From: Ancylomarina sp. DW003
GTDB taxonomy: Bacteria > Bacteroidota > Bacteroidia > Bacteroidales > Marinifilaceae
Direction: 5' to 3'
DNA length: 64,000 bases
Assembly (NCBI RefSeq): GCF_029029505.1
Contig: NZ_JAKJSD010000001.1
Coordinates: 186,001-250,000 of the forward strand
The position numbers were made by a program, and so were the translations under genes. Shown one piece after another: positions 47,495-55,903 of the stretch. The notes under the pieces were generated by a model. It searched no databases. It was not told where the DNA came from and saw nothing but the letters and a program-made list of their open reading frames with translations. Each line of letters begins with the position of its first letter. Positions within the stretch are counted from its first letter, which is position 1.

Positions 47495-48052
47495 TTAGAC
47501 CTCTTTGGTAATTAAAAAGCTTTCAATTTTCTTAACAGCATGATGATAAGATGCCTTAAGAGCTCCTACTGAAGTTTGAAGAATTCCTGAAATCTCATCG
47601 TACTTCATCTCATCAAAATATTTCATATTAAAAACCAAACGTTGTTTTTCAGGCAACTGTACAATGGCTTTTTGTAATTCTAGCTGTGCGTGATCCCCAT
47701 CAAAATATGGATCACTTTCTAAACTTGCCAATAATAATTCTTCAAGCTCTCCATTTCCAGATCCAAAACTCTTACGCTGCTTATCCTTCAAGAAACTTAA
47801 TGCTTCGTTCGTTGAAATCCGATACATCCATGTAAACAATTGAGACTTCGAATGAAAATTCCCTAAGCCCTTCCATATTTTCACGCAAGTATTTTGAAGA
47901 ACATCATCAGTATCGTCGTGTGAAATAACGATTTTTCGAATCTGCCAATACAAGCGCTCCTGATATTTCTTAAGCAAAAGACCAAATGCCTCTTCCTTTG
48001 TTGCTTCCTCGCGAAACATCTCTAAAATATCATCGTCTGATTTGTTTATCAT
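47495..48052 (-). CDS. ECF-subfamily RNA polymerase sigma factor
   Basis: This 185-residue sigma factor has region 2 (about 25-90: LLLKKYQERLYWQIRKIVISHDDTDDVLQNTCVKIW) and region 4 (about 120-170: AIVQLPEKQRLVFNMKYFDEMKYDEISGILQTSVGALKASYHHA). The ATG at 48052 replaces a TTG at 48061. Together with the downstream membrane protein and the Spy-like gene it forms a three-gene unit closed by a terminator, probably an envelope-stress module. Confidence 0.9.
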   Translation of the reverse strand: MINKSDDDILEMFREEATKEEAFGLLLKKYQERLYWQIRKIVISHDDTDDVLQNTCVKIWKGLGNFHSKSQLFTWMYRISTNEALSFLKDKQRKSFGSGNGELEELLLASLESDPYFDGDHAQLELQKAIVQLPEKQRLVFNMKYFDEMKYDEISGILQTSVGALKASYHHAVKKIESFLITKEV

Positions 48053-48156
48053 CAATTTCAACTGTTTAGTATTCTATAAAAGTAAGCATTCCTCAAATGG
48101 TCAACGATTCTTAGACGGTGCTTTCTTCAATTGGTTTAATCCAGAACATCTATTTG

Positions 48157-48164
48157 CAAAATTA
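48157..48164 (-). promoter_or_regulatory. -7 box (TAATTTTG) for the sigma operon
   Basis: An exact TAnnTTTG match on the minus strand, 105 bases before the ATG; no -33 box at 19 nt. Confidence 0.38.
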
Positions 48165-48186
48165 AGCAATAAAGTAGAACTATGGC

Positions 48187-48219
48187 ATAAAAAAATCCGA
48201 AGCCTTTCGACTTCGGATT
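48187..48219 (-). terminator. rho-independent terminator after transketolase
   Basis: On the minus strand AAATCCGAAG pairs with CTTCGGATTT around an 8-nt loop and ends in a run of T. Confidence 0.82.
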
Positions 48220-48243
48220 TAATATATTTAGATAGTATTACGA

Positions 48244-50301
48244 CTAAGCTAATAGCGCTTCAATTTCTTTTACAACATTCTCAGCAGTAAAACCAAACTT
48301 CTCGTCAAGCACGCTTGCTGGTGCTGAATAACCGAAATGGTCTAAACCAACTGACTTACCATTTGCTCCAACTAATCCTTGTAGAGTTACAGGTAAACCT
48401 GCAGTTAATCCTAATGTAGGAATTCCAGCGGGAAGAACTTCAGCTTGGTATTCTGCAGATTGCTGACGGAATAAACCTTCAGAGATAACAGATACAATCT
48501 GAATATTCAAGTTTCCTTTTGCACGTAACAATTCAGCTCCAGCTACAAGAGTTGAAACCTCAGAACCACTAGCTAAAAGAATTATATCAGGCGTTGAAGT
48601 AGGTTGCTCCACAATGTAGGCACCTTTTTGAGCTTGTAAAGCCTCTTCGTAACGATTCCCTTTTGAAGGAAGATCTTTAATGTTCTGACGAGACATGATA
48701 AGAGCTGTTGGAGTCTTAGTATTCTCCATAGCCATTTTCCAAGCTACAGAAGCTTCCAAAGCATCAGCAGGACGAAGAGCCAATAGACTCATCTCTCCAG
48801 AGTGATTTTTAATTTGTTCCATCAAACGAATTTGAGCTTCTTGCTCAATTGGCTGATGCGTTGGTCCATCCTCTCCTACACGGAAAGCATCGTGAGACCA
48901 AATATATTTTACCGGAACTTCCATCAATGCAGATAGACGAACCGCTGGCTTCATATAATCAGAAAATACAAAGAAAGTAGCACAAGCTGCCCAAACACCA
49001 CCGTGCAATGCAATACCATTACAAATAGATGCCATAGTTAACTCAGCAACACCTGCCTGAAGGAATGCTCCAGAGAAGTCACCTTTAACTAATGCTTTTG
49101 TCTGTTTAAGGAAACCATCTGTTTTATCAGAGTTACTTAAGTCAGCAGAAGAAACAATCATGTTATCAACCTTATTAGCCAACTCAGCTAAAACAGCAGC
49201 AGAAGCAGCACGAGTTGCTACGCCTTCTTTCTGAGCGATTGCTTCATAATCAATTTCTGGAGCTTCCATTTTGAAGAAGTTCTCTAGCTTAGAAGCCAAT
49301 TCCGGATTTGCCTTAGCCCACTCAGCTTGTTCAGCCTTCTTAACAGCAGCAGCAGCAGTTTTCTTTGCTAATACTTCTTTGTAATAAGCTTCAACTTCCG
49401 GGAAAATTTGGAATGGCTCTTCAGCCTTACCACCAAGATTCTCAATTGTTTTAGCTAGCGATGCACCTGCAGCTCCCAATGGCTGACCATGAGTCGACAC
49501 CATATTTTCAAAACTACATCCGTCAGCATCAACAGCACCCTTACCCATTAATGTTTTACCAATAATAAGAGTTGGACGCTCAGTTTCTTTGTTTGCAGCT
49601 TTAAGTGCAGCACGAATTTCACCAGCATCGTTACCGTTGATAGTAATCACATACCATCCCCAAGCTTCGTATTTTTTAGCTGTATCTTCGCAAGTTACCT
49701 CTTCAACTTTTGTTGATAATTGAATGTTATTTGCATCATAAAACATGATCAAATTACTCAATCCTAAAGTACCTGCAATACGACCAGCACCTTGAGCGAT
49801 CTCTTCCTGGATACCACCATCAGAGATAAAAGTATAAGTTTTATGAGCCATCCACTCGCCGAAACGAGAACAAAGGAAACGTTCAGTAATAGCAGCACCT
49901 ACCGCCATTGTATGTCCTTGTCCTAATGGACCCGATGTATTTTCAACACCTCTATCTTGATCAACTTCAGGGTGACCAGGAGTTACACTACCCCATTGTC
50001 TGAAGTTTTTCAAATCATCCATGCTGTAATTGCCTGTCAGACTTAAAATAGAATACAACATTGGTGACATATGACCTGGGTCAAGAAAGAAACGATCACG
50101 ATTCGCCCATTTCATGTCAGTTGGGTCGAAATTTAAGAATTCCGAGAAGAGTACATTTACAAAATCAGCTCCACCCATTGCACCACCAGGGTGTCCGGAT
50201 TTTGCTTTTTCAACCATAGCAGCTGATAAAATTCGAATATTATCCGATGCCATATCAGTTACCGATAATTCCACTTGTTTGTCCATTTCTTTTGGCTCCA
50301 T
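48244..50301 (-). CDS. tkt: transketolase
   Basis: Transketolase moves two-carbon ketol units in the pentose phosphate pathway, using thiamine diphosphate. The 685-residue one-piece enzyme shows KSGHPGGAMGGADF near the N-terminus, GPLGQGHTMAVGAAI, a TPP-binding SDGGIQEEIAQGAGRIAG...FYDANNIQL region and a C-terminal transketolase fold (HDAFRVGEDGPTHQPIEQEAQIR). The ATG at 50301 is preferred over a TTG at 50310; 50286 is also possible. An Ala/Lys-rich linker lies about residue 310-335. Confidence 0.96.
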   Translation of the reverse strand: MEPKEMDKQVELSVTDMASDNIRILSAAMVEKAKSGHPGGAMGGADFVNVLFSEFLNFDPTDMKWANRDRFFLDPGHMSPMLYSILSLTGNYSMDDLKNFRQWGSVTPGHPEVDQDRGVENTSGPLGQGHTMAVGAAITERFLCSRFGEWMAHKTYTFISDGGIQEEIAQGAGRIAGTLGLSNLIMFYDANNIQLSTKVEEVTCEDTAKKYEAWGWYVITINGNDAGEIRAALKAANKETERPTLIIGKTLMGKGAVDADGCSFENMVSTHGQPLGAAGASLAKTIENLGGKAEEPFQIFPEVEAYYKEVLAKKTAAAAVKKAEQAEWAKANPELASKLENFFKMEAPEIDYEAIAQKEGVATRAASAAVLAELANKVDNMIVSSADLSNSDKTDGFLKQTKALVKGDFSGAFLQAGVAELTMASICNGIALHGGVWAACATFFVFSDYMKPAVRLSALMEVPVKYIWSHDAFRVGEDGPTHQPIEQEAQIRLMEQIKNHSGEMSLLALRPADALEASVAWKMAMENTKTPTALIMSRQNIKDLPSKGNRYEEALQAQKGAYIVEQPTSTPDIILLASGSEVSTLVAGAELLRAKGNLNIQIVSVISEGLFRQQSAEYQAEVLPAGIPTLGLTAGLPVTLQGLVGANGKSVGLDHFGYSAPASVLDEKFGFTAENVVKEIEALLA

Positions 50302-50364
50302 TCTAGTCAAGAGTTTTTTTATAAGATGATTAAAAAATCTGCTTCAGATTTTATTTAATGCCCG

Positions 50365-50372
50365 CAAATATA
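50365..50372 (-). promoter_or_regulatory. -7 box (TATATTTG) for transketolase
   Basis: An exact TAnnTTTG match on the minus strand, about 64 bases before the ATG. Confidence 0.45.
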
Positions 50373-50577
50373 CGAAAATTATCACGGGATGGACTAAATA
50401 ATTCGTGGCTCCCCAGAATTAAGAAAGAACTTTCAAAAATTCATAACAGATTAGATAGCTAGATTGTTAGCTCGGAAAACACACCTTCAGAAAAAGGGTA
50501 AACAATAGAAAATTAAATTGACGATTAGATTACTCTTAGAATTACAGGGTATTTCTCTGAAAAAGAACACTAATTTG

Positions 50578-51951
50578 TTATAATTTTACAACTGTAGAAC
50601 TTCCTGAAGTAATTACAAATGAACGTTTTTTAGTATAGTGCGATAAACGAACTGTTTTACTTCTAAACACAAGATGATAGTTACCTGGTTGCAGAGTCAA
50701 GGTTTTACGCAACTCTCTACTATCAAGTGCACAAACCCACTTCATCTTTCCTTCGAATTTCACAAACAAATCACACGGTCCGTAGGTTGGTTTAAAAATT
50801 GTAACTAAACCTGGTTGTGGTACTTCGATGAGAGTCGTTTCTGAAGGATTAATTTTCACATCATTAATCTTAATCCTTGGCAAAGTTAAAAGCTCTACAT
50901 CATAATCTCCAACTAAATATTTTTGTGGATATTCTATAGCCTGTACATTGATAACATCATTGTTTTTCTTAACCAAACAACTCAATTTCTTCAACAAGCT
51001 ATTTCTACTAGATGTAATCTTCAACTTTCCCTGAACAGCTCTAAACCCGATAGTCGTATGTTTACCTGGTAGTATTCTGGCACTATCCATATGCAATTGG
51101 GGTAGAGTATGAATGGTAATATCGTAAGAAATTAAAGGATCCAGGAAAAGCGTATCCGGCACTCCCATAGAATTTATAGTATGCATATACTGATATCGCA
51201 GTTGTCCAGTCACATGATTATAAAAGCTCATTGGAACGTTAGTTTCAGTTGGATCATCATTCTCATCCAACAAATTTATTTGCATAGAAGTCTTGTCCAG
51301 GACTTGAGAGATCACATAGTTCAGTGTTTCTCCAAAATTCTTTTCCTTATCAACCTCCAAAAATTCGCCTACACATTCAAAGCTTTTCTGAAATCTTCTA
51401 TCCAATCCAATTCCAATAATAAAAGGTTCCAGAATAATCCCCTTTCTTTGCAACTCCTCAGAAACCGCACATGGATCTCCATCACAAGCTTCAACTCCAT
51501 CTGTTATCAAAATAATCACATTACGTGACATTTCTTTTGATTTTGGAAAATCAGTGGCAGCCTTCGAAAGTGCATACGCAATTGGCGTTGTGCCTCTAGC
51601 CTTTAAATAGCGAAGGGTTTGACGAATAACACCTGCATTATCCGGAGAAAAAGGGACTTCCAGTTTTGTGTCTTCACAATCCTGTGGAGGAAATGAACTT
51701 TGATGCCCATAAACACGAAGAGCCATCTCAACATTACTCTCGAGTTCCAAACTATCAATCATCTCAATAAGCAGATCACGAGCAACATTTATTTTAGTTG
51801 ATTTCTCCCACCTCCCATTCATACTTTGGGATGCATCAAAGATGAAAAGTATTCTTGTTTTATCTTTGACTGTTTTTATTTTTTGTGAGTAAGATTGAAC
51901 AGAGAACAGAATAAAAACAAAAAAGAGACAATATTTTATTAGTCTTCTCAA
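50578..51951 (-). CDS. exported von Willebrand factor A domain protein
   Basis: This 457-residue protein starts with TTG: an in-frame stop lies six codons upstream and the next methionine is about residue 44, after the signal peptide (MRRLIKYCLFFVFILFSVQS..). A VWA domain at about 32-200 has a MIDAS metal site, DASQS (Asp39, Ser41, Ser43), with a later TTPIAYAL Thr and LITDGVEACDGD. The C-terminal half is beta-sandwich repeats. Such proteins bind partners in a metal-dependent way at the envelope; no partner gene is adjacent. Confidence 0.88.
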   Translation of the reverse strand: MRRLIKYCLFFVFILFSVQSYSQKIKTVKDKTRILFIFDASQSMNGRWEKSTKINVARDLLIEMIDSLELESNVEMALRVYGHQSSFPPQDCEDTKLEVPFSPDNAGVIRQTLRYLKARGTTPIAYALSKAATDFPKSKEMSRNVIILITDGVEACDGDPCAVSEELQRKGIILEPFIIGIGLDRRFQKSFECVGEFLEVDKEKNFGETLNYVISQVLDKTSMQINLLDENDDPTETNVPMSFYNHVTGQLRYQYMHTINSMGVPDTLFLDPLISYDITIHTLPQLHMDSARILPGKHTTIGFRAVQGKLKITSSRNSLLKKLSCLVKKNNDVINVQAIEYPQKYLVGDYDVELLTLPRIKINDVKINPSETTLIEVPQPGLVTIFKPTYGPCDLFVKFEGKMKWVCALDSRELRKTLTLQPGNYHLVFRSKTVRLSHYTKKRSFVITSGSSTVVKL

Positions 51952-52140
51952 ATTGTGGTGTATTGGTTAAAGTAATTTAAATTAGCTCCTTTTATTAAAA
52001 ATAAGCATTCTACTCAAAGCTTCAAATTTGAAGTTCATTTTAGACTGTCAATATAATGAAAATTAAACAGATCCTAGTAAAGCTCGGATTTCTGATAAAA
52101 AAAGAAACATCATAAAATGCTCATATGTAAAATCTATTTG

Positions 52141-52148
52141 TAAATTTG
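52141..52148 (+). promoter_or_regulatory. -7 box (TAAATTTG) for the 280-aa exported protein gene
   Basis: An exact TAnnTTTG match. It overlaps the first codon of the longest frame (TTG at 52146), so that frame start cannot be the true start; the ATG at 52185 fits better. Confidence 0.45.
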
Positions 52149-52184
52149 GTTAAGCTTTTTAAATCATCCTTATGTTTTAAATTA

Positions 52185-53027
52185 ATGATTCGTAAAACCT
52201 TTTACATATCTGCTGTATTGATACTGCTCCTATTAGCAACTAAATTTTTCACCAATGAGAAATCTTGGGTTATTAAATTCTATGTAGATAATGGTAAAAA
52301 CCAAAGCAGGACTTTAATTTATATCAAGGGTGATAAAATGAAAATTGTTACCAAGGACAGAACTTATATTTACAACACAAGTTCAAAAAAAATCAGCTTC
52401 TTAAATCAAAAAAAAGAATCATACTGGGAAGGTAAAATTAAGGCTTTCACAAAAGCCACGACCAAGTTTAAGCTTGGATCTGAAAATGATTTTCTTATTA
52501 ACGATATTTCATTCTTAAGAAATTTAAATTCTATTGACAGAAAGAATTTCACTGAAATGATCAATCGTCGAACAGGCACTAATCCTTTAATCCCTGATTA
52601 TACAATCTTTAATAATTTCAATATTAAAAGCACGCCAAATTTTACTTCAGTAGGAGATTTTGTTGTTCGTAAATACGAGATCACGAATTCGGGAAAAGTT
52701 ATGGAAGAGATTTGGATTGCAGAAAACCTCCTAACTCATATGGACTGGAAGATAAACGATTTCAAAGAATTCTTAGAAGCTTTTTTCTTTCATTCAGGCA
52801 TTGCTCCTTATTTCAATTTAGACGCTTATGTAAAGGTGAGAAAAAATGGACTCCCTATGAAAGTTATCATTTTTCGCGATGAGGACAAAACAACAATCAC
52901 TATGGATCATGCATCTAAAACAAAATTGAATGACAGCTCATTTTCGATTCCTAAAGGTTATCTTTTAAAACCAATTGGCGAAGTATTAAAAACGAATTAC
53001 CAAGACTCTTTAGCAGGAAGGAATTAA
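52185..53027 (+). CDS. exported protein of unknown function
   Basis: This 280-residue protein begins with a hydrophobic helix (MIRKTFYISAVLILLLLATKFF) that could be a signal peptide or anchor. The body is beta-rich: YVDNGKNQSRTLIYIKGDKMKI, TYIYNTSSKKISFLN and a late AYVKVRKNGLPMKVIIFRDED. It resembles DUF4412-type exported proteins in pattern only; I assign no family. ATG at 52185 is used rather than TTG at 52146. Its end overlaps the convergent transglutaminase gene by 4 bases. Confidence 0.68.
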   Translation: MIRKTFYISAVLILLLLATKFFTNEKSWVIKFYVDNGKNQSRTLIYIKGDKMKIVTKDRTYIYNTSSKKISFLNQKKESYWEGKIKAFTKATTKFKLGSENDFLINDISFLRNLNSIDRKNFTEMINRRTGTNPLIPDYTIFNNFNIKSTPNFTSVGDFVVRKYEITNSGKVMEEIWIAENLLTHMDWKINDFKEFLEAFFFHSGIAPYFNLDAYVKVRKNGLPMKVIIFRDEDKTTITMDHASKTKLNDSSFSIPKGYLLKPIGEVLKTNYQDSLAGRN

Positions 53028-54085
53028 GGCTTACTTTTTTTACTGTTTTGATCTTTAGTGGTTTTAATCCACTCATTTAAAATAACCAAATCATCCTGAG
53101 CTTGTAAGAACAAAAGTTGTGACCCCACATCCTGTGTTTTGCGAAATAAAATCATAGCAATTCTTATCCTGTTTTTTGCTTTTATCAGCTGTCTCATATC
53201 TTTCTTTTCAAGAGAACTTTGGTAGCTTAAAACAATTCTTGAATATCTATAATATTCAATCGCCCGATTAAATTTATTCGACGGATTGGCTAAATATATG
53301 TCATGAGCAGTTTTTATACTTCGTTCAGCTGAATGAAGCTGTTTGTATGCTTTTAGACTATCAGCATAATTATAGTCAGGTTTCTTCTTCACTAAATATT
53401 GATTTATATACTCATCACCTAAATTAAAAATAGTAATAGAAATTGGCGTCTCAAGAAACTGCCACATAGGAACTAAAGGCAAATGACTCAAAATAAATTC
53501 GTGTGGATCAACCATGAAAAATTCATTTGTCGACTGTCTTATTCCTGTATGTTCCAGCCTTGCATTTGCCCAACTTAAATCAAAAAAACGCCATTCATTG
53601 TTTATTTTAGCTACATTCCAAGAATGCGTTGCTCTATCCTGGAATTCCCCTTTTTTCGAAATGTATCCTCCTATACTATAGGCTTCAATACCAGATTGCT
53701 GACAAAAAAACTGAAACAATTTTGAAAAACCTTCGCATACAGCTTTCTTCTTTTTCAAAACACAAACCGGGGATGCACAATTATTTGATCCCATATAAAA
53801 TAGGATATCATCATCATATAAAAGTTCAACCTGATCCTCATACTTAATGTTTTTGATAATCCACATATAAAAAGCTCGAATCTTTTCATGATCCTCTGTT
53901 CCTAAGGCTTCAAGATATCTATGCAGATGGATGATATTATTGGATAAACTATCGGGTGCTCTCTTAACCTGTCGATCTATATTACCATATCGTCCAAAAG
54001 TTGGCTCTTGAGCTTGCACCGTAGTGATAAACACTACCGATAAAATAAGAAGTACACTTAACTTTATAAACCTGTTGATTATCAT
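53024..54085 (-). CDS. transglutaminase-like protein, exported
   Basis: This 353-residue protein has a signal peptide (about 1-25, ending VQAQ) and a transglutaminase/protease-like core (about 90-200): catalytic Cys in AVCEGFSKLF, His in ATHSWNVAKI and Asp in FFDLSWAN. These three make the papain-like triad. The rest is helical. It is probably periplasmic, cleaving or cross-linking a protein. Convergent with the upstream exported-protein gene; the two stop codons overlap. Confidence 0.85.
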   Translation of the reverse strand: MIINRFIKLSVLLILSVVFITTVQAQEPTFGRYGNIDRQVKRAPDSLSNNIIHLHRYLEALGTEDHEKIRAFYMWIIKNIKYEDQVELLYDDDILFYMGSNNCASPVCVLKKKKAVCEGFSKLFQFFCQQSGIEAYSIGGYISKKGEFQDRATHSWNVAKINNEWRFFDLSWANARLEHTGIRQSTNEFFMVDPHEFILSHLPLVPMWQFLETPISITIFNLGDEYINQYLVKKKPDYNYADSLKAYKQLHSAERSIKTAHDIYLANPSNKFNRAIEYYRYSRIVLSYQSSLEKKDMRQLIKAKNRIRIAMILFRKTQDVGSQLLFLQAQDDLVILNEWIKTTKDQNSKKSKP

Positions 54086-54179
54086 ATTCTAAAACTAATA
54101 AAATTAATAGAGATCATCTCGACTTTAACGAATGTCTTAGCTAGTATTTAACAATTATTAATTAGAAAAATCACGAAAA

Positions 54180-54210
54180 TTGGCACATCGAAATTTTAAA
54201 TGTACTTTTG
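54180..54210 (+). promoter_or_regulatory. ychF promoter
   Basis: TTG followed by 20 nt and TACTTTTG, an exact TAnnTTTG box 45 bases before the ATG. Confidence 0.5.
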
Positions 54211-54254
54211 CACAGATTTTTTGAAACTCAGCAAATTAATAAATAAAATATAAC

Positions 54255-55355
54255 ATGGCATTACAGTGTGGAATCGTTGGATTACCAAATGTTGGAAAAT
54301 CCACTTTGTTTAATTGTTTGTCGAATGCAAAAGCACAGTCGGCAAATTTCCCTTTTTGTACTATCGAGCCTAATGTAGGTGTAATTACTATACCTGATGA
54401 CCGTTTGATCAGATTAACAGAATTGGTACAGCCACAAAAGGTGCAGCCTTCAGTAATGGAGATTGTTGATATAGCTGGATTGGTAAAAGGTGCTAGTAAA
54501 GGTGAAGGATTAGGAAATAAATTCTTAACAAATATTCGTGAAACCAATGCAATTATTCACGTTTTACGTTGTTTCGAAGATGGAAACATTGTCCACGTAG
54601 ATGGTTCGGTTGATCCAATTCGTGACAAAGAAACCATTGATATGGAATTGCAGTTAAAAGATCTTGAGACTGTAGAAACAAGATTGCAAAAAGCTGCGAA
54701 ACTTGCGAAAGTTGGTAAAAACCCTGAAGCTAAAAAATTAGTTGAGGTTCTTGAGCGTTATCAGGAAGTCTTAATGCAAGGTAAATCAGCTCGAGTAGTA
54801 GAACTTAGTGAAGCTGAGGAACTGGTAACAAAAGATCTTCATTTATTAACAACAAAACCTGTACTATACGTTTGTAATGTTGACGAAGCATCTGTAACAA
54901 ATGGGAATGTTCACGTTGAAGCTGTTAAAGAAGCTGTAAAAGATGAAAATGCCGAAGTTTTAATTGTAGGTGCTGGTATTGAAGCTGATATTGCAGAACT
55001 AGAATCATACGAAGAAAAACAAATGTTCCTGGAGGATCTTGGTCTTGAAGAGCCAGGAGTTAATAAGCTAATTAAAGCTGCATTTAGCCTTCTTGAACTT
55101 GAAACCTATTTTACTGCAGGTGTTAAAGAAGTTAGATCGTGGACTTATCCTAAAGGTGCTAAAGCTCCTCAGGCTGCCGGAGTTATTCACACTGATTTCG
55201 AGAAAGGATTTATTCGTGCAGAGGTTATCAAATACGAAGACTTCTCTAACTTAGGATCTGAAAATGCTTGTAAAGAAGCTGGTAAAATGAATGTAGAAGG
55301 GAAAGAATATGTCGTTCAGGATGGTGATATTATGCATTTCCGTTTCAATGTATAA
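54255..55355 (+). CDS. ychF: redox-regulated ATPase YchF
   Basis: YchF is a universally conserved Obg-family P-loop protein that prefers ATP and binds ribosomes. The 366-residue protein has GLPNVGKSTLFNCLS, NFPFCTIEPNVGVI, DIAGLVKGASKGEGLGNKFL, the NVDE specificity motif and a C-terminal TGS domain (LETYFTAGVKEVRSWTYPKG..GDIMHFRFNV). Length is normal. Confidence 0.96.
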   Translation: MALQCGIVGLPNVGKSTLFNCLSNAKAQSANFPFCTIEPNVGVITIPDDRLIRLTELVQPQKVQPSVMEIVDIAGLVKGASKGEGLGNKFLTNIRETNAIIHVLRCFEDGNIVHVDGSVDPIRDKETIDMELQLKDLETVETRLQKAAKLAKVGKNPEAKKLVEVLERYQEVLMQGKSARVVELSEAEELVTKDLHLLTTKPVLYVCNVDEASVTNGNVHVEAVKEAVKDENAEVLIVGAGIEADIAELESYEEKQMFLEDLGLEEPGVNKLIKAAFSLLELETYFTAGVKEVRSWTYPKGAKAPQAAGVIHTDFEKGFIRAEVIKYEDFSNLGSENACKEAGKMNVEGKEYVVQDGDIMHFRFNV

Positions 55356-55379
55356 TTCTATCTTAACTTAAGATATCTC

Positions 55380-55411
55380 AAAGGCTGTCAACTACGACAG
55401 CCTTTATTTTT
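55380..55411 (+). terminator. rho-independent terminator after ychF
   Basis: AAGGCTGTC and GACAGCCTT form a 9-bp perfect stem with a 6-nt loop, followed by TATTTTT. Confidence 0.85.
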
Positions 55412-55501
55412 ACATGTTAGTTCAAGTCAAAAATCTAATTTAAACCTTCATAGCTTGTTAATATTTCTATCTTTGTTCAGGTATCTATATAATCAAAGAT
55501 T

Positions 55502-55879
55502 ATGCTTCGCACACTATTACTTATAGGATTAGGCGGTTTTTTAGGCAGTATTTCCAGATTTTTAATTGCATTAGGTATAAATCGAATTTTTCAATCGGTT
55601 TTACCAATTGGAACTCTCTTTGTTAATATTGTTGGCTGTTTGTTGATTGGAATTATTTACTCCTTGGCAGAACAAAAGAATATGTTATCTCCCGAACTTC
55701 GAATATTTCTAAGTGTTGGATTTTGCGGTGGTTTCACAACTTATTCATCTTTTGCCTTTGAGAAATTTCACCTGATTAAAACAGGCGATTTTCTAATGTT
55801 AGCCATTTATGTGAGTGCTAGTGTTTTTTTAGGATTAATTGCCGTTTTTGCCGGTAGTCAAATCCACAAGTTATTTTAA
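55502..55879 (+). CDS. crcB: fluoride channel CrcB/Fluc
   Basis: CrcB (Fluc) exports fluoride as a dual-topology dimer in the inner membrane. The 125-residue protein has four helices with GLGGFLGSISRFLIA, an NIVGC segment and the conserved GFCGGFTTYSSFAFE filter motif. I see no fluoride riboswitch in the 146 bases upstream. It lies 24 bases before the PafA-like gene, so the two may be co-transcribed. Confidence 0.94.
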   Translation: MLRTLLLIGLGGFLGSISRFLIALGINRIFQSVLPIGTLFVNIVGCLLIGIIYSLAEQKNMLSPELRIFLSVGFCGGFTTYSSFAFEKFHLIKTGDFLMLAIYVSASVFLGLIAVFAGSQIHKLF

Positions 55880-55903
55880 TTTTTCGATAGAGCTTTTCCC
55901 ACC

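Noticed and set aside
55412-55501. Possible fluoride riboswitch before crcB
   Set aside because: The typical GGCGATGG start and pseudoknot pairings are missing; only the ychF terminator and an AT-rich spacer are seen.
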